From positions 1 through 32,499 of IMG/VR virus record IMGVR_UViG_3300042945_002352: 32,499 nucleotides of DNA; one strand, 5' to 3'. A model generated the notes under the pieces. It saw nothing but the letters and a program-made list of their open reading frames with translations. It did not search any database and had not been told where the DNA came from. The position numbers and the translations under genes are program-made. Positions 14,133 through 21,054 of the stretch are shown here, in pieces (the stretch's first letter is position 1; the number at the start of each line of letters is the position of its first letter). The stretch is from a virus.

Positions 14133-14244
14133 ATAACTCCATGAATGGGAATGAACGAGAAAACGGCGCGCATCTGCCATAAAACAAGGCAGTTCACGAC
14201 AATGCATTTAGGGTATTGACAGGTTTTCGGCGAACGGCATAAGA
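14000..14244. other. AT-rich intergenic region with palindrome
   Basis: This stretch is far richer in A and T than the rest of the window. It contains the palindrome CAGATAAATATCTG (14,079-14,092), flanked by CAGCG and CGCTG that could extend the pairing, a run ATTTTTTATCGTTTT near 14,106, and a rightward TTGACA at 14,215-14,220 with a weak -10. Apart from the doubtful ORF, no gene is seen. It could be a control region or a remnant of inserted DNA. Confidence 0.5.
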
Positions 14245-14344
14245 AGAACCTACGCGCGTGCGCAGGATAGGTTCTGCTTATTACAGAACGCCAAATGACA
14301 AGACGAATAAGCCGAAAGCGCGAGGGTGCAAGCACCCTGCGCGC
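14245..14344 (-). terminator. Tandem hairpins after the leftward middle operon
   Basis: Downstream of terS on the minus strand are two hairpins: 14,344-14,318, a 7-bp stem extended by 5 bp past a one-base bulge, followed by UUU; then AGAACCTA/TAGGTTCT at 14,275-14,245, followed by UCUUAUG. Neither has a strong U-tract, but their position at the operon end suggests 3' end formation. A structured RNA read rightward is the alternative. Confidence 0.45.
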
Positions 14345-14368
14345 CCCGTAACGGCTCACGTTGTTCGC

Positions 14369-14785
14369 CTAGTCGCGCGTCCTGACACGTTCCAGCAGTA
14401 TCGCGACCCGTTCAGCACGTTGTTCCGGTGACAAGCCGTCCGTTTTCACGGTAATCCGGTCTTCCAATAACCCCAAGTGCTTTGCCAGTAGCTCCAAAGC
14501 GCGAACTTTCGTGCCCTGCGCGACGTCATCTTGCTCCGCAACCCTTCGCAATTCGTTAATAACAAATTGCGCATCAACCTCCGCTCTTTTTGTCGTCGCC
14601 AACGATTTTTCGGCAATCTTATCAGCCACGGCGGGAACCGCGAGCATGGCCGAACCGCGTGCTGAGGCGGTTTTCTCGGAATAACCAATTGCGATGCCTG
14701 CCTTTTTCGCGTCCCTTGTCGCGAGAAAAGCATCGACAAATTTAGTTTGCCTTTCTGTCAATCCGCCCTTGCCAAATTTTGCCAT
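14369..14785 (-). CDS. terS: Terminase small subunit
   Basis: This protein has 138 residues. The ATG at 14,785 has AGGAGG about 11 bases upstream; a longer frame to 14,911 runs back across the intergenic gap into the upstream gene. The N-terminus GLTERQTKFVDAFLATRDAKKAGIAIGYSEKTA is the helix-turn-helix DNA-binding domain typical of the Terminase_2 family, followed by a helical oligomerisation region and a charged C-terminus that would contact the large subunit. It recognises the packaging site. It is unusual that it lies about 6 kb from terL and in the middle operon; leftward transcription past 14,369 would cross the AT-rich region and run antisense to the early cluster. Confidence 0.9.
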   Translation of the reverse strand: MAKFGKGGLTERQTKFVDAFLATRDAKKAGIAIGYSEKTASARGSAMLAVPAVADKIAEKSLATTKRAEVDAQFVINELRRVAEQDDVAQGTKVRALELLAKHLGLLEDRITVKTDGLSPEQRAERVAILLERVRTRD

Positions 14786-14831
14786 TTTGACAAAGCCTCC
14801 TGTCGCTGCGTTCCAGCCATGACGCGCCGCG

Positions 14832-15083
14832 TTATTCCAGCGTGATGACCTCGACGTTGGCGTAAGGTATGATGTACTTCCCGCCACCGTCGACGGGCTC
14901 AAAGCACACACCGGCCGGGTGAATGGCGATGCTCTCGCAAATAATCATCCCGCCCGATGCGATAGCAGTCGCCGTCTTGTCCGTGCTCAACGCCGAGATA
15001 ATGCGAGCCCCGCCGAAATGTACCCCGCCGGTGCGAACGCGGACGTGCTTGACGGACTGCGTTGCTTTCGTTTCGTTTGCCAT
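14832..15083 (-). CDS. Hypothetical protein (83 residues)
   Basis: The ATG has AGAAGG about ten bases upstream, in a leader very like that of terS (both read GTCAAAATGGCAAA). The protein is Gly/Ala/Ile-rich with predicted strands and ends with YIIPYANVEVITLE. Function unknown. Confidence 0.65.
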   Translation of the reverse strand: MANETKATQSVKHVRVRTGGVHFGGARIISALSTDKTATAIASGGMIICESIAIHPAGVCFEPVDGGGKYIIPYANVEVITLE

Positions 15084-15128
15084 TTTGACATTGCCTTCTG
15101 GCGCATTTTGCGCCGGTAGTTGTAGCGT

Positions 15129-15431
15129 TTAGTCGACCTGGAACGGCTTGAGTCCGTCCATGATTTGAAGCATGGCCGCGACGAAATGCATCGCCATATG
15201 TCGCGCTTTAGATTCCGTGGCGCATCCGAAGCCGTAAGCCACCTGCCGCCGGTCGGACGCCCACAGCTTGACTTCCCATATCCAGCCGAGACCCTCCGCC
15301 TCCTCGTGCACGGTCATCGTCGATTCCTCCAGCCCCTCGGCGAACGTGAACACGCATCGGGAGCCGTTGGAGTAGTGCTCTTCCTGAAGCGGTTGCCAGG
15401 ACATCGCCTTTACCGGCATGTCATGTGCCAT
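15129..15431 (-). CDS. Hypothetical protein (100 residues)
   Basis: It overlaps the upstream gene by 11 bases. Strands near WIWEVKLWASDRRQVAYGFG and a C-terminal helix (ARHMAMHFVAAMLQIMDGL) suggest a small alpha/beta fold. No catalytic motif recognised. Confidence 0.65.
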   Translation of the reverse strand: MAHDMPVKAMSWQPLQEEHYSNGSRCVFTFAEGLEESTMTVHEEAEGLGWIWEVKLWASDRRQVAYGFGCATESKARHMAMHFVAAMLQIMDGLKPFQVD

Positions 15432-15594
15432 TATTTTTCTCGACGACGACGTGCCGCGACTCCTCTTCCAGGAGTTCGATGCGCCGCAGATGGTTGTTTT
15501 TGGCCTCTTCGAGCTGCCGAATCTTATAAGCCATCTCCCCGACCAGCATACAAAGCCGGGTGTACTCGGCGTTGATTTCCTCTTTAGTTCTCAT
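15421..15594 (-). CDS. Small coiled-coil protein (57 residues)
   Basis: The ATG at 15,594 has AAGGTG upstream. Almost the whole protein is a charged helix (MAYKIRQLEEAKNNHLRRIE and following Glu-rich heptads), a probable coiled coil. It is coupled to the next gene by an 11-base overlap. Function unknown. Confidence 0.62.
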   Translation of the reverse strand: MRTKEEINAEYTRLCMLVGEMAYKIRQLEEAKNNHLRRIELLEEESRHVVVEKNNGT

Positions 15595-15623
15595 GGTTTA
15601 GCACCTTTTCCTGTCGCACTTTT

Positions 15624-16043
15624 TCATCCGATGAACGCTGCGTAGGGGTCATAGACCCAGCCCTCCATCTTTCGGTGGAGGTCGAGCAGCGCGAACGTCG
15701 AGTGGCTGTAAATCAGCGGCTTTTCTAGGTCCGCCAGCAGCGCCGCCGCCAGTCCGCTGCGCCGGAACGCCGGCTTGACGTAGACGAAGTGCACCGTGCG
15801 CTTCGCCGGCTCAGTCACCGCATAACCCAGAATAACCTCCGGGTCTTCGGACCATGCCGCCGTCAGCACCTGCGTAGTCGGCCTCGACAGGATGGCCTCA
15901 ACCACCTCGTGATGCCGCTCAAAGAATAGACTCTTGGGGATGCGCTTAGCGTGCACGCTGTTCGCCTGGTAGCATTTGAGCCAGGTGCTAAACACCAGGT
16001 TCTTGGCGTCCGGTGTTGCCGGCCGAATGATGTAATCGCTCAC
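15624..16043 (-). CDS. GNAT-family acetyltransferase
   Basis: This 139-residue protein starts with GTG overlapping the previous stop (GTGA) and has GAGGGA ahead. It has the GNAT layout: N-terminal IRPATPDA, strand-rich centre (VILGYAVTEPAKRTVHFVYVKPAF) and motif A RRSGLAAALL (after VKPAF), which binds the pyrophosphate of acetyl-CoA. The protein is slightly short for the family and the last helix-strand part is small. The substrate is unknown; phage GNATs may modify host or phage proteins, or modified DNA bases. Confidence 0.75.
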   Translation of the reverse strand: MSDYIIRPATPDAKNLVFSTWLKCYQANSVHAKRIPKSLFFERHHEVVEAILSRPTTQVLTAAWSEDPEVILGYAVTEPAKRTVHFVYVKPAFRRSGLAAALLADLEKPLIYSHSTFALLDLHRKMEGWVYDPYAAFIG

Positions 16044-16549
16044 CAGAATCCCTCGTCATCGCTGCCGGGCTTCGCTGCCCGCTTTCTCGGTGCAATAGGC
16101 ACCACCTCGACCAGCCTGTCAAGGAAATCAGGCTCAACATCCTCCGCTACCTCTACTTCCGCCGGCTTGAGGGGCAGACCCTCCGGTATCGGAACCTCGA
16201 CCCTGAAGTCTCGACCGAAGGTGTCTTTCCGTACCCTACTCAGGACCTTGACCTTTTTGCCGCCGCTGCAGGTCTTGCAGACGAACCCTGCCCGGCGACG
16301 TCCGTTGACGAAACCGCACAGCGGACAGGGCTTGTGGGCGAAACTGCTCCCCGGCTTAGGCCCCGGCTTGCCCTTTACCTTGACCGCTCGGGCGCCCAGT
16401 TCCTGGTAAATCAGGTTGACCAAGTCCTTACTGAACTTGCGGATAAGCCGGTGGATCTTGTCGGTCATCTCTTTCGACCGACGAGTGACCACCACCGGCT
16501 CGTTGGCTACCGGCCGCGGATGTACGAATGCCTCTCGCACCTTACCCAC
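16040..16549 (-). CDS. Zinc-ribbon protein with basic linker
   Basis: This 169-residue protein starts at a GTG overlapping the upstream stop by 8 bases; an internal ATG at 16,468 is a weaker alternative. It has a basic helical first half (KEMTDKIHRLIRKFSKDLVN), a GKPGPKPGSS stretch like an AT-hook, a zinc pair set (CPLCGF then CKTC), and a negatively charged Pro/Val-rich tail. The layout suggests nucleic-acid binding. No family recognised. Confidence 0.65.
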   Translation of the reverse strand: MGKVREAFVHPRPVANEPVVVTRRSKEMTDKIHRLIRKFSKDLVNLIYQELGARAVKVKGKPGPKPGSSFAHKPCPLCGFVNGRRRAGFVCKTCSGGKKVKVLSRVRKDTFGRDFRVEVPIPEGLPLKPAEVEVAEDVEPDFLDRLVEVVPIAPRKRAAKPGSDDEGFW

Positions 16550-16871
16550 GCAGCTCGTCCCTCCAGCACCGGGTGTTAGCCTCCTGGCGCTCTTCGTCGG
16601 TCAACTCAAACAACTCTCCGTCGAGGATGGCTTCCATGCCCAGGAGGTCGCCGCCGTAAGCCGGATAGCAGTCCTCCGGTCGGCCCCAGGTATAACCAGG
16701 GTAGTAGTTGGAATACCAGGCGTTTACCTCTACCTCTATCTGAAGCGGCTCATTCTCGATGTAACCCTTGTGCTCGCCATCGAACTCGCACTTGCCACGC
16801 TTGGTAATCCGGCCGTAGCACTCCGCGCATGCCTTACCGACCCGGTGGACCGTCAACATCGCCTGACCCAT
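16542..16871 (-). CDS. Hypothetical protein (109 residues)
   Basis: I choose the ATG at 16,871, which has GGAGG six bases upstream; the ATG at 16,883 lies before that site and has none. Two Cys pairs (CAECYG and KCEFDG) near the N-terminus may bind zinc. The centre is rich in Tyr, Trp and Pro, and the end is acidic then charged. Function unknown. Confidence 0.65.
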   Translation of the reverse strand: MGQAMLTVHRVGKACAECYGRITKRGKCEFDGEHKGYIENEPLQIEVEVNAWYSNYYPGYTWGRPEDCYPAYGGDLLGMEAILDGELFELTDEERQEANTRCWRDELRG

Positions 16872-16919
16872 GATAGCCTCCATCCGACTTTTTGCCGGTG
16901 AGAAGAGACTAGACCAGCC

Positions 16920-17165
16920 TCAGGCGCCCGTCAACAGATTCTTCAGTTGACCCACCAAGAGGTCTCGCTCCATCATCTCTGCCCACTCTTTGTCAACCCG
17001 TCGCCAGGACTGCCAGGTGCGTAAATCCATCGGGGCGCGGATGTACCAGCCTTCGCCGTCTGCCCAGGTTTTGACCTCCCAGGCGTCGTGGAGCAGCGCC
17101 GCCACCTTCTTGCGGGCCTTCCCTGGTCGACCATCTCCGGTGTCGTCAGTCGCCGGTCGCGTCAT
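16920..17165 (-). CDS. Hypothetical protein (81 residues)
   Basis: The ATG at 17,165 overlaps the upstream stop as ATGA. The middle is Trp-rich (AWEVKTWADGEGWYIRAP, then LRTWQSWRRVDKEW) and the end is helical. Its layout resembles the 15,129 gene in the same operon (aromatic strand pair then a helix), but I see no clear similarity. Function unknown. Confidence 0.62.
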   Translation of the reverse strand: MTRPATDDTGDGRPGKARKKVAALLHDAWEVKTWADGEGWYIRAPMDLRTWQSWRRVDKEWAEMMERDLLVGQLKNLLTGA

Positions 17166-17389
17166 TTCTTCCCACCCTCCAAGACCCACCACAAGGTCGC
17201 GCGGCTGTGTGCAGAGCACAGTCTAGACCTCGACCATGCTCCGACCCGTCCGGTGCACCCTTCGTCGCTCATAACGCAAGCCAGGGCCGTTCCGACGTGC
17301 TTCGGGCAGTAGCCCCACCCGTTGTCTCGACCCAGTACCGTCGAACAGCCCTCAGTCCTGCACGTCTCGCCGGTACAGAGTCGCCTCAC
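17162..17389 (-). CDS. Small zinc-finger-like protein (75 residues)
   Basis: It starts with GTG overlapping the upstream stop, with GGAGG ahead. Two possible zinc sites are visible: CTGETCRTEGC then YCPKH, and CVMSDEGC then RSRLCSAH. The second matches the C-x4-5-C ... R-S-x-L-C-x2-H module also present in the products at 25,693 and 26,454. Probable nucleic-acid or protein binding. Confidence 0.65.
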   Translation of the reverse strand: MRRLCTGETCRTEGCSTVLGRDNGWGYCPKHVGTALACVMSDEGCTGRVGAWSRSRLCSAHSRATLWWVLEGGKK

Positions 17390-17871
17390 TCCGGTGCCTC
17401 CCAGCGTAGTTTTACTTGGGTCGGGTGCTTGTCTACCCTGGGCCGAGATGCACTAGACCAACTGCCACCGCCGGCCTCTCCGATGCATCGCCACCCGGCC
17501 GCCCGAAGAGATGCCCCGCCCTCTTCCGGTAGGGTGTAGGTAATCAACTTCCGATAGCCGAGGGCGAACGTGGCCCGTCTGACTGCACCATACAGAGAGG
17601 AGCAGGCATTGGGGCAGCCATCCGTCGCTACGCGATTGACCTCCAGCGTCCATCCGTCATCAAGAAAGCGCGCCACCGGCCGACCCGCAATCGCCACGCC
17701 TCGCACCAATCCGGCCGAGTCAACCACAGCCAAGCTGAACTTGTGTCCGACGACGGGTCGGTGATGCCGATGGTGCTGGGCCACAAAGGCGTTAGCATCC
17801 TCAAGTGTCGCCGGCACGACCGTCAACTTTTCGTATGGCTGCTTCGACAAGATACTCTCCCCGCTTTCCAC
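17386..17871 (-). CDS. N-acetyltransferase-like protein of the XF1762 type
   Basis: The 161-residue frame opens with GTG at 17,871; a TTG at 17,850 has a better GGGGAG site and may be the true start. The body matches the XF1762-type acyltransferases seen in phages and bacteria: PATLEDANAFVAQHHRHHRPVVGHKF, GVAIAGRPVAR, LEVNRVATDG, NACSSLYGAVRRA, LITYTLPEE, SLRAAGWR and SRPRVDKHPT. The substrate is unknown. It overlaps the end of the RusA-like gene by 50-71 bases in another frame. It is the second GNAT-type enzyme in this operon. Confidence 0.8.
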   Translation of the reverse strand: MESGESILSKQPYEKLTVVPATLEDANAFVAQHHRHHRPVVGHKFSLAVVDSAGLVRGVAIAGRPVARFLDDGWTLEVNRVATDGCPNACSSLYGAVRRATFALGYRKLITYTLPEEGGASLRAAGWRCIGEAGGGSWSSASRPRVDKHPTQVKLRWEAPE

Positions 17872-18178
17872 GCCGCTGGTCGTACTGCCATTTGATAAGC
17901 GGGGTCCGGTCGTCGTCGAGGCCCAGCCACTCGGTAATCTCGTCGCGTATCGCCTTCATGCTGGCCGGCAGGCTGTCATCGTCCAGCCCGTTCGATGGCG
18001 CCACCCTAGTCAGGGTGATCACCACCGGGAACCCGCCAGGCCACGCCGGGAGGTCCGCCACCGCCTCGCGCACCGCCTGGCGCTGCTTCTTGCGCTTGGC
18101 GGCCGGTCCGCGCCAATGACCCCAGGACCCGTTGAGTGGGTTAGTGGTCTTGACCAGGACGTAAATGGTCATAATCAC
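17801..18178 (-). CDS. RusA-like Holliday junction resolvase (probable)
   Basis: This protein has 125 residues from a GTG at 18,178 (GTGA overlap) or 123 from ATG 18,172. The pattern NPLNGSWGHWRG, KRKKQR, then an acidic cluster DDDSLPASMKAIRDEI and a later DDDRTPLIKWQY resembles RusA-type endonucleases, in which spaced Asp residues hold Mg at four-way junctions. It would resolve branched DNA before packaging. The first Asn of the usual D-D-N is Ser here, so I rate the call moderate. Close to loader and initiator genes, as in lambdoid phages. Confidence 0.65.
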   Translation of the reverse strand: MIMTIYVLVKTTNPLNGSWGHWRGPAAKRKKQRQAVREAVADLPAWPGGFPVVITLTRVAPSNGLDDDSLPASMKAIRDEITEWLGLDDDRTPLIKWQYDQRRGKRGEYLVEAAIRKVDGRAGDT

Positions 18179-18300
18179 CTGACGCCCCGCAGTTCAATGA
18201 GCCTCTGTGCCCACTCGCGCTGTTCGTCGGGCGTTCCCTCGCCCTTCGCCAACTTCCACTCCAGTTCCCACACCGCTCGTCGCTTCTCTGCTTCACTCAT
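18175..18300 (-). CDS. Small helical protein (41 residues)
   Basis: The ATG overlaps the loader stop as ATGA and its own stop overlaps the next start, so it is tightly coupled. It is one long charged helix with a break (KLAKGEGTPDEQREWAQRL). Function unknown. Confidence 0.55.
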   Translation of the reverse strand: MSEAEKRRAVWELEWKLAKGEGTPDEQREWAQRLIELRGVR

Positions 18301-19175
18301 CGCTCACCCCGGAAATCACGCACCGCACCGATGCGCTGGTCATACTCCCGCTTGAGCCGTCTAAGGTCGATGTTTCCCGCAACACTATGACCAACCTTGG
18401 GCTTCTCAGTCAGCCGGGACCGTAGCCTGTCGCCGCCGTACCTGTCAACGACTTGTTGTGGCGTAAGATTCGACGTGATAACCGTCCGCAGGCCAGCATC
18501 GAGCCGGTGCGTCCAGAGCGAACCCAGAGCCTCGGACGGCCAGCCGGTGTCGCGCTCCGTCCCAAGGTCGTCTATCACCAGCAGGCCCACCGAATACGCC
18601 TGGCCGCTCGTCGCCTTCCATCGGTCGAGGTCGTCAGCCGTGCGAGCTGGCATCCATAGCGCGTTGTCGCGCTCGCCCGCCACGATCCATGCCGCCGCCG
18701 TCGTCTTCCCACAGCCGGTGCCGCCGAACATCATGTAGCACTTACAGAACTTCGCGCCCAGGAAGCCGTCAGCGTCTGCCATCAGGCCGAATACGCCCTC
18801 GCGCTGCGACTGGTTCTCACCGAACCATCCGTAGGGCGGCGTCGGATAGGTCCGCATCGGGGCCAGCCACTCGACCAGCACCTCGTCGGCAATTCCGGCA
18901 CGCCTCATCCGCTCCGACCTTGCCCTCGTCTCGTCGGCCTCTGATTGCTTTACCCTCTCGGACAGCGCCCACCTGCACATCGGACCATCGTTGAAGCCGT
19001 GCTCCGCCGTGTCGCTGTCACCCCGCGAGGTGCATACGGCGCCTACTTCGCTCGACACGCCCTCACATCTCGGGCAGTCATTGCGTCGGATGTCCTGCAT
19101 CCGTCGCGTAGCCTTCTCGGACTGCTGCCGGAAGTAGTTCAAAGTCTCAAGGTCTACAGTCTTCAGTTTTCGCAT
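18297..19175 (-). CDS. DnaC-like helicase loader ATPase
   Basis: This 292-residue protein starts at ATG 19,175 behind GGGAGG; a longer in-frame extension overlaps the initiator and is spurious. An N-terminal helical part with Cys (CPRCEG, VCTS, MCRW) may bind zinc and contact the initiator or helicase. The AAA+ domain has Walker A GGTGCGKT (151-158), Walker B LLVIDD (198-203), sensor I TVITSN (231-236) and an Arg-rich DRLRSRL (249-255). It would load the host replicative helicase at the origin in the adjacent gene, as lambda P or DnaC do. Confidence 0.87.
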   Translation of the reverse strand: MRKLKTVDLETLNYFRQQSEKATRRMQDIRRNDCPRCEGVSSEVGAVCTSRGDSDTAEHGFNDGPMCRWALSERVKQSEADETRARSERMRRAGIADEVLVEWLAPMRTYPTPPYGWFGENQSQREGVFGLMADADGFLGAKFCKCYMMFGGTGCGKTTAAAWIVAGERDNALWMPARTADDLDRWKATSGQAYSVGLLVIDDLGTERDTGWPSEALGSLWTHRLDAGLRTVITSNLTPQQVVDRYGGDRLRSRLTEKPKVGHSVAGNIDLRRLKREYDQRIGAVRDFRGER

Positions 19176-19191
19176 GTGTTCCTCCCGTGGC

Positions 19192-20202
19192 TCACAGCCA
19201 CGAATCCAGGTCGCCGGCCTTCGGGTCATCCCAGTTCCGGTTAGGGTGTGTTGTAGCGGCTTCCTTCCTCCACCTTGCAAGACCCTTGTTGATGCCGTCG
19301 TCGGACAGGAAGTAGCCGATGCCTGCCGTGCGGGCGAAGGCGTCGTTCTGGAATCCCTCGACGGCCCGCATGAGCTGGTCGATCCCCCTCGCCTTCCGCT
19401 GCTGGGCGAAGCGGATGAAGTGGTCTTTGTTGGCAACCATCTCCTCCGGTTTGGCACCGGACAGCGAGCGCACCGCCGAAAGCCAACGCTCGCGGTCCTC
19501 AACTATCCCCGGTTCGCTGCTTTCGGGCTTCGATGGCCGTCCCTTTTTAGCCTTCCCCTCGACGGCCGCGCTTGGAGCGGAAGCGAAAAGCGCAAGGTTC
19601 TTAGTACTTATTTCTTTCTCTCTTTCTCTCTCTCTCTCTGTGCGTGATGTGTGACGGGAGCGTGACGGGAGCGTGACGCATTCCAAGTGCCCTATTTCAG
19701 GCTGTTTCTCGACAACTAAGGGCTCCGCGTCACGCTGTGCGTCACGGTCATCTGCGTGACGTGGTGCGTGACGAGAGCGTGACGGTAGCGTGACGGTAGC
19801 GTGACGGTCCGTGACGCTGCGTGACGCAGACTTGCGGGCGCGGTATTTGGCCGAGCGAAGCGCCGACTGGTTCCTCTTCTTCTGCTCGTCGGTCAGCCCT
19901 TGTGCGATGTGGAGCGATGCGACCACCTCCGACCAGGATAAAATCGTCACCTCGTCACCGTCCAGATTCAGCCAGCCCGTGGAATGGAGGGCATCAAAAA
20001 ACCGCTGGTCATCGCCATGCCAGAACGCCGCCCTGGCAAAGGCGTGCGGAGCCATGTCGGACGGGTGTGTGCTGCCGTGCTGGGCGGCCCACTCCCAGAG
20101 GTCAAGCAGGTAGACGCGGGCGTCACGCTCACCCAGCGCCTTCGCAAGTGCGATGACCGCCGGCGCATCCCGCCAACTCAGGGGAACCTTTTGCCAGTAC
20201 AT
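19192..20202 (-). CDS. Replication initiator protein containing the origin
   Basis: This protein has 336 residues (ATG 20,202, in TGATG with the upstream stop). The N-terminal 110 residues (YWQKVPLSWRD, VYLLDLWEWAAQHG, FFDALHSTGWL) look like a winged-helix DNA-binding domain of phage replication proteins. Residues about 120-205 are a low-complexity Arg/Ser/His/Glu linker encoded by DNA repeats. The C-terminal part (EDRERWLSAVRSLSG, HFIRFAQQRKARGIDQL, IGYFLSDDGINKGL) is helical and may bind the helicase loader. This resembles the lambda O layout: DNA binding, iterons inside the gene, partner-binding tail. Confidence 0.75.
   Translation of the reverse strand: MYWQKVPLSWRDAPAVIALAKALGERDARVYLLDLWEWAAQHGSTHPSDMAPHAFARAAFWHGDDQRFFDALHSTGWLNLDGDEVTILSWSEVVASLHIAQGLTDEQKKRNQSALRSAKYRARKSASRSVTDRHATVTLPSRSRHAPRHADDRDAQRDAEPLVVEKQPEIGHLECVTLPSRSRHTSRTEREREREKEISTKNLALFASAPSAAVEGKAKKGRPSKPESSEPGIVEDRERWLSAVRSLSGAKPEEMVANKDHFIRFAQQRKARGIDQLMRAVEGFQNDAFARTAGIGYFLSDDGINKGLARWRKEAATTHPNRNWDDPKAGDLDSWL
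19611..19830. other. Probable replication origin: iterons and pyrimidine tract
   Basis: Inside the initiator gene, the pentamer GTGAC (mostly as GCGTGACGG) occurs at 19,651, 19,662 and 19,673, then at 19,756, 19,768, 19,779, 19,790, 19,801, 19,811 and 19,821. Two inverted copies (GTCAC) lie at 19,729 and 19,741. Spacings are 10-12 bases, one per helical turn. A 29-base pure pyrimidine tract (19,611-19,639) after an AT-rich stretch adjoins the array and may be the unwinding element. The spacing is not a multiple of three, so the repetition is at DNA rather than protein level. Confidence 0.75.
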
Positions 20203-20414
20203 CACTCAATCTCGCGGGCGGCTTGGGTCAACTCTCTGGCTGCCTCCTCAAAAAACCAGAGCAAGGTGTCTGGGGGGAAGTCCAGCGAGGCCCGCACATT
20301 GCCGTTGGCCGATACAACGACAAGCACCATTTGCTCTGGAAGGGGTCGGGACACCTTGATGGTGTTACCGAAAAAATCTTTCGTGATGAGAGTTTTCTGG
20401 ACCCAGATAGGCAT
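20202..20414 (-). CDS. Small protein upstream of the initiator (70 residues)
   Basis: It starts at ATG 20,414 (MPIWVQKTLITKDFFG); no clear ribosome site is visible, and an upstream ATG at 20,474 would lie inside a strong hairpin. The protein has strands (EQMVLVVVSANGNVRASL) and a C-terminal helix. It is the first gene of the leftward middle operon and is coupled to the initiator. Function unknown. Confidence 0.6.
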   Translation of the reverse strand: MPIWVQKTLITKDFFGNTIKVSRPLPEQMVLVVVSANGNVRASLDFPPDTLLWFFEEAARELTQAAREIE

Positions 20415-20430
20415 ATTGACCAAAAGACAA

Positions 20431-20468
20431 GGGGCGCATCTAGCGGTGGCAGCCGCTAAATACGCCCC
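20431..20468 (-). promoter_or_regulatory. Strong leader hairpin, possible attenuator
   Basis: On the minus strand the arms at 20,468-20,453 and 20,446-20,431 form a 16-bp stem (three G-U pairs) with a 6-base loop, followed by UUGUCUUUUGG. Its 5' arm can instead pair upstream in GCCCC-GA-GGGGC. Two exclusive structures plus a U-rich tail before the first gene of the operon suggest transcriptional attenuation or antitermination. Confidence 0.6.
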
Positions 20469-20536
20469 TCGGGGCATGGGGGGAGGATGCCCAACTGATA
20501 ACGCAGCCGCTGCCACAGCTACGTCGAACGAGACGC

Positions 20537-20582
20537 AGCCTACGACAAGCGGTCATCGGTGGTCAATAAAAAAGCGACCACC
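20537..20582 (-). promoter_or_regulatory. Leftward middle-operon promoter with overlapping operator
   Basis: TTGACC (20,566-20,561), an 18-base spacer and TAGGCT (20,542-20,537) form a sigma70-like promoter. The 7-bp inverted repeat GGTGGTC ... GACCACC (20,558-20,582) covers the -35, a typical repressor site. It would drive 20,414 down to 14,369. Confidence 0.55.
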
Positions 20583-20647
20583 CTAAAAGAGCCTGGAGCC
20601 GGTTTCCCTCAACCCGCCGTAGCAGTTGTCCGGCACCAGGCAAAAGT

Positions 20648-20732
20648 CTCGGCGGGTGGCTCGTGACACCACCACTAGTTGGGACACCATACATAGTGAA
20701 CCCGCCGAGTTCCTCGCCGGCCTATCCGGCGA
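20648..20732 (-). repeat. Inverted repeats at the 3' end of the Cro-like gene
   Basis: TCGCCGG/CCGGCGA (20,714-20,732) forms a hairpin with the stop codon in its loop. Just beyond, CTCGGCGGGT (20,648-20,657) and ACCCGCCGAG (20,700-20,709) are a perfect 10-bp inverted repeat 42 bases apart, followed on the minus strand by ACTTTTG. They may end the regulator mRNA, or be a binding site. Confidence 0.45.
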
Positions 20733-21048
20733 AGAAATCGTCAGCGGCTTCCGCCACTACATCGGCCACGGCAGCAACCACCGGGGTCTCATTCGTCACG
20801 ACGACGGAGGCCTTCGGCTTCCGCGTCCACTTCTTCCTGGGGCGCCCGGCCCAATCGGACGCCTGCACGGCACCGCCCGACAGAGCCTCGATGGCGAGCC
20901 GGCACGCCTTCTGAGGCGCCGACCGTCCCAACACCCAACCTGACACGGCGGCCCGCGTCACGCCCAGCTCGCGTGCGACACCGGAAGCGCCGCCCTCGAT
21001 GGTGCCCAACCACGCCCTAAACTTCTCGACCTGCTCAGAGTAAGCCAT
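20722..21048 (-). CDS. Cro/YdaS-like helix-turn-helix regulator
   Basis: This protein has 108 residues. Residues 5-65 contain an HTH: VEKFRAWLGTIEGG, GVARELGVTRAAVSGWV (the recognition core) and ACRLAIEALSGG, as in YdaS/Cro-type phage regulators. A basic stretch (GRPRKKWTRKPK) and an Ala/Val-rich acidic tail follow. No ribosome site precedes the ATG, and the promoter spacing suggests a leaderless mRNA. It is divergent from the recombination operon across a palindromic operator, so it probably controls that switch. Whether it acts as repressor or Cro-like timer is unknown, and no integrase is present. Confidence 0.8.
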   Translation of the reverse strand: MAYSEQVEKFRAWLGTIEGGASGVARELGVTRAAVSGWVLGRSAPQKACRLAIEALSGGAVQASDWAGRPRKKWTRKPKASVVVTNETPVVAAVADVVAEAADDFFAG

Positions 21049-21054
21049 GCGCTA

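Noticed and set aside
14200-14360. tRNA or tmRNA gene
   Set aside because: Hairpins are present but no cloverleaf, anticodon arm or T-loop pattern could be found.
19176-19502. N-terminal extension of the helicase loader
   Set aside because: It overlaps the initiator gene; its residues are a shadow translation, and the ATG at 19,175 has a strong ribosome site.
19640-19830. CRISPR-like array
   Set aside because: The repeats are about 7-9 bases with 10-12 base periods and no spacers of the right size, inside a coding frame; iterons explain them.
20722-21048. Evidence for lysogeny
   Set aside because: A Cro/YdaS-like regulator and operators exist, but no integrase, excisionase or attachment site is visible in the window, so lifestyle is undecided.
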